A stretch of DNA of 64,000 nucleotides from Pseudomonas delhiensis. GTDB taxonomy: Bacteria > Pseudomonadota > Gammaproteobacteria > Pseudomonadales > Pseudomonadaceae. Position numbers and translations under genes: made by a program. The notes under the pieces are model-generated. The model made no database searches. It worked only from the letters and a program-made list of their open reading frames with translations, and was not told where the DNA came from. The first letter of the stretch is position 1, and the number at the start of each line of letters is the position of its first letter. The stretch is from the NCBI RefSeq assembly GCF_900187975.1, contig NZ_FZPC01000012.1, forward strand, positions 124,001 to 188,000, written 5' to 3'. Positions 9,598-18,476 of the stretch are shown here, in pieces.

Positions 9598-10244
9598 GGG
9601 CGTTCCCCCCAGCGGTTCTCGTAGAGCAATTCTTCCAGCGGGCGCGGCTCGCACCAGCCCTCCAGGGCCAGCATCGGCGCCGGGTAGAACGCTTCCACCG
9701 GGCCCAGGCAGAGCACCGCCACCGCCTCGCTGCCCGCCGGCAGGCCGAGCAGTTCGCCCAGGGCGGCGGGTTCGAACAGCGACACCCAGCCCAGCCCCAG
9801 GCCCTCGGCGCGGGCCGCCAGCCAGAGGTTCTGGATGGCGCAGGCCAGCGAGGCCAGGTCCATCTGCGGCAGGGTGCGGCGGCCGAAGACGTGGGCCTCG
9901 CGGCCATCCGCCAGGGCCGCCACCAGCAGCTCGGCGCAGTCGCGGATGCCTTCGACCTTCAGCCGCATGAATTCTTCGGAGCGCTCGCCCAGGGCCTCGG
10001 CGGTCCTCACCCGCTCCTGCTCCACCAGGCCGTGGATGGCCTCGCGCAGCTCGGGGCGGGTGATGCGGATGAAGCGCCAGGGCTGCATCAGCCCGACGCT
10101 GGGGGCCTGGTGCGCCGCTTCCAGCAGGCGCGCCAGCAGCGCCGGGGCCATCTCGCCGCCGCTGAAGTGGCGCATGTCGCGGCGTTCGGCGATGGCGCGG
10201 TAGATGGCCGCGCGTTCCTCGGGGCTGTAGGCGTGCTCGGTCAT
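9594..10244 (-). CDS. bluB: 5,6-dimethylbenzimidazole synthase
   Basis: 216 residues of the nitroreductase fold. BluB breaks down reduced FMN with oxygen to make 5,6-dimethylbenzimidazole, the lower ligand of B12. Family marks include [14 protein letters not shown] near the N-terminus, [15 protein letters not shown], and the C-terminal [17 protein letters not shown]. Both ends overlap neighbours as ATGA (cobB upstream, cobD downstream). Its presence shows that the lower ligand is made aerobically, consistent with cobF elsewhere in the window. Confidence 0.94.
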   Translation of the reverse strand: MTEHAYSPEERAAIYRAIAERRDMRHFSGGEMAPALLARLLEAAHQAPSVGLMQPWRFIRITRPELREAIHGLVEQERVRTAEALGERSEEFMRLKVEGIRDCAELLVAALADGREAHVFGRRTLPQMDLASLACAIQNLWLAARAEGLGLGWVSLFEPAALGELLGLPAGSEAVAVLCLGPVEAFYPAPMLALEGWCEPRPLEELLYENRWGERP

Positions 10245-11536
10245 GGGCGGAAGATCGCGGCGGCGGCCATCGGGTTCGACGGCAGGTAGAAGTGGATGTA
10301 GGACGCGGTCAGGCGGCCCAGGCGGAACACCGCCTCGGCCACCGGCTTGGCGTTCGGGCAGCTGCCGCGCAGGGCCGGCTCCAGGCCGGTGTCCAGCAGC
10401 GAGTGGTGGAAGGTGTGGCCGCGCAACGGGCCCTCGGGCAGCTCGACCTCCTGCAGGGCCAGGGCGGCCAGGCGCTTCTGCAGGGTGGCGCGGCCGGGCA
10501 GCAGGCCGAGCAGTTGGCCGCATAGGCCATTGGCGTCGGTCAGGCCGTCGAGCAGGTAGAGCATGCCGCCGCACTCGGCCAGCAGAGGCTTGCCGGCGGC
10601 GTGGTGGGCGCGGATGGCGTCGGCCATGGCGCGGTTGTTCTCCAGCTGCGCCAGGTGCAGCTCGGGGTAGCCGCCGGGCAGGTAGAGGCTGTCCACCTCC
10701 GGCAGGCGTTCGTCGCTGAGCGGGGAGAAGAAGCACAGCTCGGCGCCCAGTTCGCGCAGCAGGTCGAGGTTGGCCTGGTAGAGGAAGGCAAAGGCGGAAT
10801 CGCGCGCCACGCCGATGCGCACGCCGGCCAGGAACGGCCGCACCTCGCGCGCGGCCGGCGCCGCGAAGCTCACCGGCGGCGGCAGGTCCACCGCGCTGCT
10901 GGCGGCCAGGGCGTCGGCGGCGGCGTCCAGGCGCGCATCCAGGTCGGCCAGCTCCTCGGCCTGCACCAGGCCCAGGTGGCGGCTGGGCAGTTCCAGCTCG
11001 GCGCTGCGCGGCAGCGCGCCGTACCAGCGGATCCACTCCGGCAGGCTGTCGCGCAGCAGGTCGCTGTGGCGCTGGCTGCCGACGCGGTTGCCGAGCACCC
11101 CGGAGAACGGCAGGCCCGGCTGGTAGGTGGCCAGGCCCACGGCCAGGGCGCCGAAGGTCTGCGCCATGGCCTGGCCGTTGATCACGCCCAGCACCGGGAC
11201 GTTGAAGGTGCGCGCCAGGTCGGCGGCCGAGGGCGTGCCGTCGAACAGGCCCATCACCCCCTCGATGAGGATCAGGTCGGCCTCCCCGGCCGCCTCCCAC
11301 AGCAGGCGCCGGCTCTGCGCCTCGCCGACCATCCACAGGTCGAGCTGGTGCACGGGCGCGCCGCTGGCACGGGCGAGGATCATCGGGTCGAGGAAGTCCG
11401 GGCCGACCTTGAACACCCGCACCCTGCGCCCCTGGCGCGCGTGCAGGCGGGCCAGGGCGGCGGTGACGGTGGTCTTGCCCTGGCCGGAGGCGGGAGCTGC
11501 GATCAGCAGCGCCGGGCACTGGCGCGCTTGCGGCAT
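10241..11536 (-). CDS. cobB: Cobyrinic acid a,c-diamide synthase
   Basis: 431 residues. It amidates the a and c carboxylates of (hydrogeno)byrinic or cobyrinic acid. The N-terminal P-loop is [16 protein letters not shown], followed by [13 protein letters not shown]. The C-terminal amidotransferase domain has [14 protein letters not shown] with the nucleophilic Cys. The protein ends in the family-typical [17 protein letters not shown] at 11536 shares one base with the cobO stop (TGATG), so the two are translationally coupled. Confidence 0.95.
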   Translation of the reverse strand: MPQARQCPALLIAAPASGQGKTTVTAALARLHARQGRRVRVFKVGPDFLDPMILARASGAPVHQLDLWMVGEAQSRRLLWEAAGEADLILIEGVMGLFDGTPSAADLARTFNVPVLGVINGQAMAQTFGALAVGLATYQPGLPFSGVLGNRVGSQRHSDLLRDSLPEWIRWYGALPRSAELELPSRHLGLVQAEELADLDARLDAAADALAASSAVDLPPPVSFAAPAAREVRPFLAGVRIGVARDSAFAFLYQANLDLLRELGAELCFFSPLSDERLPEVDSLYLPGGYPELHLAQLENNRAMADAIRAHHAAGKPLLAECGGMLYLLDGLTDANGLCGQLLGLLPGRATLQKRLAALALQEVELPEGPLRGHTFHHSLLDTGLEPALRGSCPNAKPVAEAVFRLGRLTASYIHFYLPSNPMAAAAIFRP

Positions 11537-12147
11537 CAGAACTCCACCCCTTTCTGCGCCTTGATGCCGGCCTTGAAGGCATGCTTGACCAGGCCCATCT
11601 CGGTGACGGTGTCGGCGGCCTCGATCATCCCCGGCGGCGCGGCGCGGCCGGTGACCACCACGTGCTGGTGCGCCGGGCGCGCGGCGATGTCGGCGAGCAC
11701 CGCGTCCAGTTCCAGGTAGCCGTGCTTGAGGGCGATGTTCAGCTCGTCCAGCAGCACCAGGCCGATGGCCGGGTCGGCCAGCAGTTCGCGGGCGATGCCC
11801 CAGGCCTGCTGCGCCTTGTCGATGTCGCGCTGGCGGTCCTGGGTCTCCCAGGTGAAGCCCTCGCCCATCACGTGGTAGCGCACCTGCTCGGGGAAGCGCC
11901 GGAAGAAGGCTTCCTCGCCGGTGCTGGCGGCGCCCTTGATGAACTGCACCACGCCGGCCCGCATGCCGTGGCCGAGGGCGCGGGCGAGCATGCCGAAGGC
12001 CGAGCTGCTCTTGCCCTTCCCATTGCCGGTGAGCACCAGCAGCACGCCGCGTTCGTCCCGGGCCTGGGCGATCTTCTCGTCGACCACTTCCTTCTTGCGC
12101 TGCATGCGCGCGCGGTGGCGCTCGTCCTTTTCCGGGGTCTCGCTCAT
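11536..12147 (-). CDS. cobO: Cob(I)yrinic acid a,c-diamide adenosyltransferase
   Basis: 203 residues. It adds the 5'-deoxyadenosyl group from ATP to reduced corrinoid (BtuR/CobA family). The P-loop is LTGNGKGKSSSAFGM (about residues 38-52), followed by RVVQFIKG-like VVQFIKGAAST and LLDELNIALKHGYL. The start ATG at 12147 has AGGAGA about 8 nt upstream. It is the first gene of the cob operon, with a 240-nt leader separating it from the end of the B12 riboswitch. Confidence 0.95.
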   Translation of the reverse strand: MSETPEKDERHRARMQRKKEVVDEKIAQARDERGVLLVLTGNGKGKSSSAFGMLARALGHGMRAGVVQFIKGAASTGEEAFFRRFPEQVRYHVMGEGFTWETQDRQRDIDKAQQAWGIARELLADPAIGLVLLDELNIALKHGYLELDAVLADIAARPAHQHVVVTGRAAPPGMIEAADTVTEMGLVKHAFKAGIKAQKGVEF

Positions 12148-12384
12148 CGTTCTGTCTCCTGGCCGCGGACGGCCGTGCTCGCGGCGCCGGGGCACCGTGG
12201 CTGATGGGGCATGCGGGAGTGACGAAGGAACGCAGCCGGGCGGCGCGGGGCCGGGGCTGGAGGGGAATTGCTCATCTGCCTGATCGCTCCACCGCTCTCA
12301 CCCGCGCGGCTAAAAACCGGGATGACGCTGGGCGATCGGAGCGCGGCCTGGGCAGCGCCCGACGGCTTCCTGCGCGTCGTCGTC

Positions 12385-12580
12385 GCTACGGGCCGGTCTC
12401 CGGGCTCGCGAGTGGAGGTCCTGGGACTTCCCCGGCCGCGCCTTCCCATGCCGTTGGCACAGTGGCTGTTGCGTCCGGGTGACTCGCCTACCGTTGCGGG
12501 GGCAGCGCCGGAATGACCGAAAAGGCTCGGTTCCACCGGCTTCCCTGTTTCACCTTCGACCCTGGCCGAAGGCACCTGTA
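12385..12580 (-). promoter_or_regulatory. Cobalamin (adenosylcobalamin) riboswitch
   Basis: Read on the minus strand, the order of conserved pieces is that of the cobalamin aptamer: GGTGCC at 12571-12576, then AGGTGAAACAGGGAAGCCGG, then GCGCTGCCCCCGCAACGGTA, then AGCCACTG, and finally the B12 box GAGCCCGGAGACCGGCC at about 12391-12408. It lies in the leader of cobO. High B12 should reduce expression of the ten-gene operon. Whether control is transcriptional or translational is not visible. Confidence 0.95.
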
Positions 12581-12590
12581 GCAGGCGCGC

Positions 12591-12620
12591 AGCTTAGAGG
12601 CTGGCGGGGTGGCCGGTCAA
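12591..12620 (-). promoter_or_regulatory. Predicted sigma-70 promoter of the cob operon
   Basis: TTGACC (12615-12620) and TAAGCT (12591-12596) are separated by 18 nt, placing the start about 10 nt before the riboswitch. The -35 box overlaps the stop codon of the upstream FUSC gene. Confidence 0.55.
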
Positions 12621-14656
12621 TCGGCGGCGGCGATGGGTCGCGCCGCCGGCGCCGGCGTCGCGGCCGGGTCCTGGCGGCACCAGCGCAGCCAGATGAACTG
12701 CAGCTGGACCAGGGTGGCGCGGGCCAGTTCGCGGTTCTCGGCCGGCAGCCGGTGGTCGCCCTCCAGGGCCTGGAACAGCGCCACGCTGGCCGCATCCAGG
12801 GCCTGCTCGCGGCCGGCGCGCGGGCCACCGGCGAGCAGCAGGTCGTGCAGGCGCAGCAGGTAGGCGTCGCGGGCCCGCCGTACGGGGCCGCGGGCCGCGG
12901 CCAGGCGCGCGCGGAGGAACAGCAGCTCGTCGCCCAGGTCCAGCGCCAGCAGGCCGCCGCGCCAACGTGCGCGGCGCTCGGCCGGCAGGTTCCTGTAGAA
13001 CTGCGCCAGCCGCAGCAGGCGGTCGGCGCTGCGGCCGTCGAACCACACCTCCGCCACCGGCAGCGGGCCGCGGGTGAGCCGCGCCAGGTCGGCGAGGATG
13101 GCCGCCAGCACGCGGCGGTAGTGGCGCTGCCCCGGCGCCAGGCGCACCAGGTTGAACACCAGCACGGCGAAGGCCACGCCGACCACCGTGGCCAGCGCCG
13201 AGTTGAGGAAGTGGCCGAGGTCGTAGCTCATCGCGTTGCTCGGCCCGATGTTCTTCACATAGAAGATGCAGAAGGACGAGGCGATGGCGGCGATGGCGGG
13301 CCGCGTCATGCACAGCGCGGCGATGAACAGCGGCACGCCCAGCACCAGGGCCAGCGCCGGGAAGCCGTCGCACAGCGGCAGTATCACCAGGCCCGCGATG
13401 CCGGCGAAGGGTACCGACAGGACGATGCCGCGCAGGAAGTTGAGGCCGGCGCCGGCCGGGTTGTCGCGGCTGGCGAACAGGCTCAGCACCACGCCGGTGA
13501 TGGACACCGCGCCCAGGCCGCTGGGCCAGGCCGTGGCCAGCCAGAAGGCCGACACGCAGAGGAACGCCAGGGCGCTGCGCAGGCCGTAGAGCAGCCCGCG
13601 TTCGATGTCGCGGTGCCAGACGATCACCCCCGGCGCGTTGCGCGGCGCCTCGCCGTAGACCAGCGCCTGCATGCTGCGCCGGGCCTGCCCGGCCATCGCC
13701 AGGGTGCGCGCCAGGCATTCCAGGCACAGGCGCTGCTGGGCGCTCTCGCGGGCCCGGACGGCCTCGTCCAGGCGCTCGCGGCAGTCCTCGAAGGCGCGGT
13801 ACCCGGCCTGCTCCAGCAGGTCCATGACCTCGCGCCGCCAGGGCTCCAGCGCGGTGGCGGACGCCTGGTCCAGCAGCCGCCACTCCCGCGCCACCTTGCG
13901 CGCCGCGCGCAGCAGGCCCAGCAGGTCGGCGTTCAGTACCCGCAGCGCCTGGGCCCGGCGGCGGCCGCTCTCGCCCTCGAACCAGGCGTGTTCGCGCTGC
14001 GCGTCCACCGCCACGATGCGGCCCATGGCGCGGATCAGCGGGCCGCGCTCGTCGGCACCGGTCAGTTCGGCGGCGGCCGCCTGCAGGCCGGTCTCCCAGG
14101 CGCCCTTGCCCTGCTCCGCCAACTGCTGCTGCACGCGCCGCGGCCACAGCACGATGCTCACCAGCGAGGCGCAGAGGATGCCCAGGCCGATCTCCGAGCA
14201 GCGCGCCACGGCCTGGTCGAACACCGTCATGGGCGCGGCGCTGGAAGGCAGCGCGACTATCGCCGCGGTGTAGCCGGCGAGGACGAAGCCGTAGGACGAG
14301 AAGTTCTGCAGCAGCGAGGCGCCGGCGGTGCAGAACGCCAGCCAGGCCGCCATGGCCAGGAGGAACGGCAGCGGCGCCTGGCCCAGCACCGCGATCAGCG
14401 CCACCGAGACCATGGCCCCGAGGCAGGTGCCGAGCAGGCGGAACACGCTCTTGGCCAGCACCATGCCGCTCAGCGGCTGGCTGACCACGAACACCGTGAC
14501 CAGCGCCCACTGCGGTTGCTGCAGCTCAAAGCGGAACGCCAGGTAGAGGGCGAGAATGCCGGCCAGCACCGACTTGGCGGCGAACTGCAGGTCCGTGCGG
14601 CGCGGGCGCAGCACGGCGCGGAAGAACTCGACGAATGGCGAAAGGAAGGCTGGCAT
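12617..14656 (-). CDS. FUSC-family inner-membrane transporter (AaeB-like)
   Basis: 679 residues. Two hydrophobic blocks (about residues 15-185 and 345-500, each about six helices) enclose and are followed by cytoplasmic helical regions. This is the FUSC / aromatic-acid exporter AaeB layout. Motifs include QPQWALVTVFVVSQPLSGMVLAKS-type FUSC sequence and a second copy around ASRDNPAGAGLNFLRG. It probably exports aromatic acids or similar weak acids; the substrate is unproven. No strong ribosome site precedes ATG 14656. No membrane-fusion partner gene is adjacent, unlike E. coli aaeAB. Upstream lies an AT-rich promoter with a small palindrome. Confidence 0.82.
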   Translation of the reverse strand: MPAFLSPFVEFFRAVLRPRRTDLQFAAKSVLAGILALYLAFRFELQQPQWALVTVFVVSQPLSGMVLAKSVFRLLGTCLGAMVSVALIAVLGQAPLPFLLAMAAWLAFCTAGASLLQNFSSYGFVLAGYTAAIVALPSSAAPMTVFDQAVARCSEIGLGILCASLVSIVLWPRRVQQQLAEQGKGAWETGLQAAAAELTGADERGPLIRAMGRIVAVDAQREHAWFEGESGRRRAQALRVLNADLLGLLRAARKVAREWRLLDQASATALEPWRREVMDLLEQAGYRAFEDCRERLDEAVRARESAQQRLCLECLARTLAMAGQARRSMQALVYGEAPRNAPGVIVWHRDIERGLLYGLRSALAFLCVSAFWLATAWPSGLGAVSITGVVLSLFASRDNPAGAGLNFLRGIVLSVPFAGIAGLVILPLCDGFPALALVLGVPLFIAALCMTRPAIAAIASSFCIFYVKNIGPSNAMSYDLGHFLNSALATVVGVAFAVLVFNLVRLAPGQRHYRRVLAAILADLARLTRGPLPVAEVWFDGRSADRLLRLAQFYRNLPAERRARWRGGLLALDLGDELLFLRARLAAARGPVRRARDAYLLRLHDLLLAGGPRAGREQALDAASVALFQALEGDHRLPAENRELARATLVQLQFIWLRWCRQDPAATPAPAARPIAAAD

Positions 14657-14686
14657 GCAGACATACCGGCAAAATCGTTGATCGAA

Positions 14687-14714
14687 CTATTAAATAGCTT
14701 GCTAACAATGTCAA
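14687..14714 (-). promoter_or_regulatory. Promoter with internal palindrome upstream of the FUSC gene
   Basis: On the minus strand a perfect TTGACA (complement of 14709-14714) faces an AT-rich -10 region (TAATAG, complement of 14687-14692; spacer 16). The palindrome TAGCTTGCTA (14695-14704) sits between the two boxes, a repressor-like position such as MarR-type regulators use. The operator role is inference. Confidence 0.5.
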
Positions 14715-14787
14715 GAAACATCCTGTAACCTCCCTGAGTGGAAGGCGACGGATGGTCCCGTCACACAACTCCGCTAGACTCCGTGGG

Positions 14788-15936
14788 ATGACCGAAACCG
14801 CTCAAGCCGGCCAGCTGCGCCTGGACACCTCCGCCTCCCCGCCCCTGCTGCAAGTCAGCGGCGACTGGACGCTCGCCCATTTCGCCGACCTGCAACGCCA
14901 GGTCGGCGCGCTGGACGGCCAGCGCGCCCATGCCGGGGGCTTCGACTTCAGCCGGCTCGGCGCCCTCGACACCGCCGGGGCCAGCCTGCTCGCCGACCTG
15001 ATCGGCGCCAGCGGCCTGCAGCGCCTGGACGAGATCGCCGCGGATGTGCCCAGGGAACGCCGCGACCTGCTGCGCGCGGTGGGCAGTTCCATCACCCAGT
15101 GCCGCCTGCACGAGAAGAAGCCGCCGCCGCGCAACGCCCTGGTCGAGCTGCTGGAACGCATCGGCCTCGCCATGGAAGCCTTCTGGAAGGACCTGGTGGG
15201 CGTGCTCGGCTTCATCGGCCTGACTCTCGAAAGCCTGGCGCGCTGCGCCCTGAATCCCCGGCGCTGGCGGCCCACCTCGCTGGCCGCGCACATGGAACAG
15301 ACTGGCCTGGACGCCGTGCCCATCGTGGCCCTGCTGACCTTCATGGTCGGCGCCGTGGTGGCCTTCCTCGGCGCCACCGTGCTGAACAAGTTCGGCGCGG
15401 CCATCTACACCGTCGACCTGGTGGGCTTCTCGTTCCTGCGCGAGTTCGGCGTGCTGCTCACCGCCATCCTGCTGGCCGGGCGTACCGCCAGCGCCTTCAC
15501 CGCGCAGATCGGCTCGATGAAGTCGAACCAGGAGATCGACGCCATCCGCGCCCTGGGCCTGGACCCGATGGAGTTGCTGGTGCTGCCGCGGGTGCTGGCG
15601 CTGCTGCTGGTGCTGCCGCTGCTGACCTTCCTCGCCATGCTCTCGGGCATCGTCGGCGGCGGCGTGGTCTGCGCGCTGTCGCTGGACATCTCGCCGCGCA
15701 TGTTCATGGTCATGCTGCAGAACGACATCGCCGTGCAGCACTTCCTGGTCGGCCTGGTGAAGGCGCCGGTGTTCGCCTTCGTGATCGCCGTGATCGGCTG
15801 CCTGGAAGGCTTCCGCGTCAGCGGCAGCGCGCAGTCGGTGGGCGAGCACACCACCTCGGCGGTGGTCCAGTCGATCTTCGCGGTGATCCTCATCGACGCC
15901 GTCGCCGCGCTGTTCTTCATGGAGATGGGCTGGTGA
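14788..15936 (+). CDS. MlaE-type lipid ABC transporter permease with N-terminal STAS domain
   Basis: 382 residues. Residues 1 to about 105 form a STAS-like domain (LRLDTSASPPLLQVSGDW, FDFSRLGALDTAGASLLADL). The rest is an MlaE/YrbE permease with about five membrane segments and the family stretch GRTASAFTAQIGSMKSNQEIDA. It should form the inner-membrane channel for a phospholipid MCE transporter. In E. coli the STAS protein MlaB is separate; here it is fused. The start at 14788 is chosen because codons between the in-frame ATG at 14752 and 14788 include TCA and AGA, atypical for this genome, although GGAAGG precedes 14752. Confidence 0.88.
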   Translation: MTETAQAGQLRLDTSASPPLLQVSGDWTLAHFADLQRQVGALDGQRAHAGGFDFSRLGALDTAGASLLADLIGASGLQRLDEIAADVPRERRDLLRAVGSSITQCRLHEKKPPPRNALVELLERIGLAMEAFWKDLVGVLGFIGLTLESLARCALNPRRWRPTSLAAHMEQTGLDAVPIVALLTFMVGAVVAFLGATVLNKFGAAIYTVDLVGFSFLREFGVLLTAILLAGRTASAFTAQIGSMKSNQEIDAIRALGLDPMELLVLPRVLALLLVLPLLTFLAMLSGIVGGGVVCALSLDISPRMFMVMLQNDIAVQHFLVGLVKAPVFAFVIAVIGCLEGFRVSGSAQSVGEHTTSAVVQSIFAVILIDAVAALFFMEMGW

Positions 15937-16721
15937 GCGACGAAGCCATCATCCAGGTCCGCGACCTGTGCAACCGCTTCGGCGACCACGCGGTGCACGA
16001 GCACCTGGACCTGGACGTGCGCCGCGGCGAGATCCTCGGCGTGGTCGGCGGCTCCGGCACCGGCAAGTCGGTGCTGCTGCGCGCCATCATCGGCCTGCGC
16101 CGGCCCCAGGAAGGGCGGATCCAGGTGTTCGGGCAGAACCTGCTGGAGCTGCCGCCGGAGCAGCGCTCGAGGATCGAGCGGCGCTTCGGCGTGCTGTTCC
16201 AGAACGGCGCGCTGTTCTCCTCGCTGACCGTCAGCGAGAACGTCTGCCTGCCGCTGATCGAGCACGCCGGGCTGGCCCGCGAGGACGCCGAGTACCTGGC
16301 CAAGGTGAAGATCTCCCTGGCCGGCCTGCCGCCGGAGGCCGGCGACAAGTACCCCTCGGAGCTGTCCGGCGGCATGGTCAAGCGCGCCGCCCTGGCCCGC
16401 GCCCTGGCCCTGGACCCGGACATCCTGTTCCTCGACGAGCCCACCGCCGGCCTCGACCCCATAGGCGCGGCGGCCTTCGACCAGTTGATCCTGACCCTGC
16501 GCGAGGCCTTCGGCCTCACCGTGTTCCTGGTCACCCACGACCTGGACACCCTCTACACCATCTGCGACCGCGTCGCGGTGCTGTCGCAGAAACGCGTGCT
16601 GGTGGTCGGCAGCCTCGACGAGGTGGCCGCCAACCCCGACGCCTGGGTCCAGGACTATTTCCACGGCCCGCGCGGCCGTGCCGCGCAGCAGGCGGCGGAC
16701 CGCCTGCGGGAGGAGAACTGA
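15933..16721 (+). CDS. MlaF-type lipid ABC transporter ATP-binding protein
   Basis: 262 residues with a GTG start at 15933 that overlaps the permease stop (GTGA). Walker A is GGSGTGKSVLL (about residues 38-48), the signature is ELSGGMVKRAALARAL, Walker B is ILFLDEPTAGLDP, and the switch His is in VTHDLDTL. SGGMVKR instead of SGGQ is characteristic of the MlaF branch. It powers lipid movement by the STAS-permease and the MCE protein encoded on either side. Confidence 0.92.
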   Translation: MSDEAIIQVRDLCNRFGDHAVHEHLDLDVRRGEILGVVGGSGTGKSVLLRAIIGLRRPQEGRIQVFGQNLLELPPEQRSRIERRFGVLFQNGALFSSLTVSENVCLPLIEHAGLAREDAEYLAKVKISLAGLPPEAGDKYPSELSGGMVKRAALARALALDPDILFLDEPTAGLDPIGAAAFDQLILTLREAFGLTVFLVTHDLDTLYTICDRVAVLSQKRVLVVGSLDEVAANPDAWVQDYFHGPRGRAAQQAADRLREEN

Positions 16722-17660
16722 ATGGAAACCCGCGCCCACCACGTGGTCATCGGCCTGTTCACCGTGCTGGTGGCCATCGGCGGCCTGCTCTTCGGCCTGT
16801 GGCTGGCCAAGAACAGCAGCGACCAGCAGTACAACTACTACGACGTGATCTTCACCGAGGCGGTGACCGGCCTGTCCCAGGGCGGCACCGTGCAGTACAG
16901 CGGGATCAAGGTCGGCGACGTGGTCAGCCTGCGCCTCGACCCGCAGGACCCGCGCAAGGTGCTGGCGCGCATCCGCGTGTTCGACCAGACGCCGATCCGC
17001 CAGGACACCCGCGCCAAGCTGGCCATCACCGGGGTCACCGGCACCGCCATCATCCAGCTCAGCAACGGCTCGCCGGAGAGCCCGCCGCTGGTGGGCAAGG
17101 ACGGCCAGGTGCCGGTGATCAAGACCATCCCCTCGCCACTGAGCAAGCTGCTGGCCAACGGCGAGGACATCGCCACCAACGTCAGCAACCTGATCAACAA
17201 CGTCAACCGCATGTTCTCCCAGGAGAACGTCGACCGCATCAGCCGCACCCTCGACCACATCGACCAGGCCACCGCGGTGATCGCCGAGCAGCGCGGCGAC
17301 ATCCGCCGCACCGTGCAGGAACTGGCCGCGGCCAGCGAACAGGCGAAGCTGACCCTGGCCAATGCCAGCCAACTGCTGGGCAACGCCAACCAGTTGCTCG
17401 GCAGCCAGGGCAAGGACACCCTGCTCAGCGCCCAGCAGACCCTCGCCGCGCTGCAGCGCAGCAGCGAGAAGATCGACCGCCTGCTGGACAGCAACTACGA
17501 CTCGGTGAACGGCGGGCTGAACGGCCTGGGCGAGATAGGCCCGGCGGTGCGCGAGCTGCGCGCCACCCTGGAGAACCTGCAGCGGGTGACCCGCCGCCTG
17601 GAAGAGAACCCGACCAACTACCTGTTCGGCGGCAACCGCACCAAGGAGTTCCAACCATGA
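16722..17660 (+). CDS. MCE/MlaD-type periplasmic lipid-binding protein
   Basis: 312 residues starting right after the ATPase stop. One N-terminal membrane helix (residues about 8-28) anchors the protein, followed by an MCE domain (about 38-120; YDVIFTEAVTGLSQGGTVQYSGI, KLAITGVTGTAIIQL). A long helical region follows, with Leu/Ala/Gln-rich heptads and two near-repeats NASQLLG/NANQLLG around residue 210. This is longer than E. coli MlaD (about 180) and resembles long helical MCE proteins that bridge the periplasm. It should hand lipids between the inner membrane complex and the lipoprotein encoded next. Confidence 0.92.
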   Translation: METRAHHVVIGLFTVLVAIGGLLFGLWLAKNSSDQQYNYYDVIFTEAVTGLSQGGTVQYSGIKVGDVVSLRLDPQDPRKVLARIRVFDQTPIRQDTRAKLAITGVTGTAIIQLSNGSPESPPLVGKDGQVPVIKTIPSPLSKLLANGEDIATNVSNLINNVNRMFSQENVDRISRTLDHIDQATAVIAEQRGDIRRTVQELAAASEQAKLTLANASQLLGNANQLLGSQGKDTLLSAQQTLAALQRSSEKIDRLLDSNYDSVNGGLNGLGEIGPAVRELRATLENLQRVTRRLEENPTNYLFGGNRTKEFQP

Positions 17661-18277
17661 AGGCCCCCCTGCGCCTGTTCGGCTACAGCGCCCTCGCCGC
17701 CCTGCTCGGGGCCTGCTCGATCCTGCCCAGGGCCGAGACCCCGGACGTCTACCTGCTGCCGGCGCAGCAGCAACCGCCACGCGCCACCCCGGCGGTGGAC
17801 TGGTCGCTGCGGGTGCTGGCGCCCCGGGCCAGCCAGGTGCTGGACAGCAACCGCATCGCCGTGCAGCCCAGGGGCGACCTGCTCAGCGTCTACAAGGGCG
17901 CCCGCTGGGCCGACGGCGCCCCGCCGCTGCTGCGCGACCGCCTGCTCGACGCCTTCCGCGCCGACGGCCGCATCCAGGCCCTGAGCAGCGACGAGGTCAG
18001 CCTGCAGGCCGACCTGGAACTGGGCGGCGACCTGCGCGCCTTCCAGGGCGAATACCGCGACAAGGGCGTGGAAGCGGTGGTCATCCTCGAAGCCCGCCTG
18101 GTGCGCAGCGCCACCCAGCGCATCGTCGCGACGCGCCGCTTCGAGGTCCGCCAGCCGGCGGCCGGGGAAAAGGTGCCGGAAGTGGTCACGGCCTTCGGCC
18201 AGGCCACCGACCGCCTGGCGGCCGAAGTGGTGGGGTGGACGCTGCAGCAGGGGCAGGCGCAGAAGTTCGAGCGGTGA
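17657..18277 (+). CDS. PqiC-like outer-membrane lipoprotein of MCE transporter
   Basis: 206 residues. The signal peptide ends in the lipobox LLGAC, giving a lipidated Cys near residue 19 followed by S-I-L, so outer-membrane sorting is likely (no Asp at +2). The rest matches the ABC-transport auxiliary lipoprotein family (PqiC/DUF330): DVYLLPAQ, VLAPRASQVLDSNRIAVQ, GARWADGAPPLLRDRLLDAF. The ATG overlaps the MCE gene stop (ATGA). It is the last gene of the four-gene lipid-transport operon. Confidence 0.9.
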   Translation: MKAPLRLFGYSALAALLGACSILPRAETPDVYLLPAQQQPPRATPAVDWSLRVLAPRASQVLDSNRIAVQPRGDLLSVYKGARWADGAPPLLRDRLLDAFRADGRIQALSSDEVSLQADLELGGDLRAFQGEYRDKGVEAVVILEARLVRSATQRIVATRRFEVRQPAAGEKVPEVVTAFGQATDRLAAEVVGWTLQQGQAQKFER

Positions 18278-18297
18278 AAGACCGCCCCCCATGGCAC

Positions 18298-18426
18298 GTA
18301 GGGCGCATAACGCCTACGGCGTTATCCGCCGTTTGGCCTCGGTCCCCGGCGGCGCCAAGGCCAACCTCGGTGTTGGCTTTGGCCCCGGCGTATCGGCGTA
18401 TAACCGCGAACGGTTATACGCCCTAC
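18298..18426. repeat. Compound element bounded by GTAGGGCGCATAAC inverted ends
   Basis: The left end GTAGGGCGCATAACGCC and right end GGTTATACGCCCTAC are inverted copies. Inside are the palindromes AACGCCTACGGCGTT and AACCGCGAACGGTT. The same two units occur in reverse order at 48128-48209, so this is a mobile short-repeat family different from the REP core. Confidence 0.75.
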
Positions 18427-18440
18427 GGAGCGCCTTTCGC

Positions 18441-18469
18441 AGGATGGGTTGAGCGAAGCGATACCCATC
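18441..18469. repeat. GGATGGGT repeat
   Basis: AGGATGGGTTGAGCGAAGCG followed by ATACCCATC; the ends GATGGGT/ACCCATC are inverted. Copies are at 6104-6135 and 48007-48036. It ends 8 nt before the Fic gene stop. Confidence 0.8.
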
Positions 18470-18476
18470 GCCACGG

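Noticed and set aside
9598-11582. Long minus-strand frame running into bluB
   Set aside because: Only the last 216 codons are BluB; the rest is cobB read in the wrong frame.
12144-12575. A 143-codon frame upstream of cobO
   Set aside because: It is the translated B12 riboswitch and leader. The conserved bases are those of the aptamer and not of codons.
14752-14787. Upstream ATG of the STAS-permease gene
   Set aside because: It has GGAAGG ahead, but the twelve added codons include rare ones and overlap a promoter-like TAGACT box.
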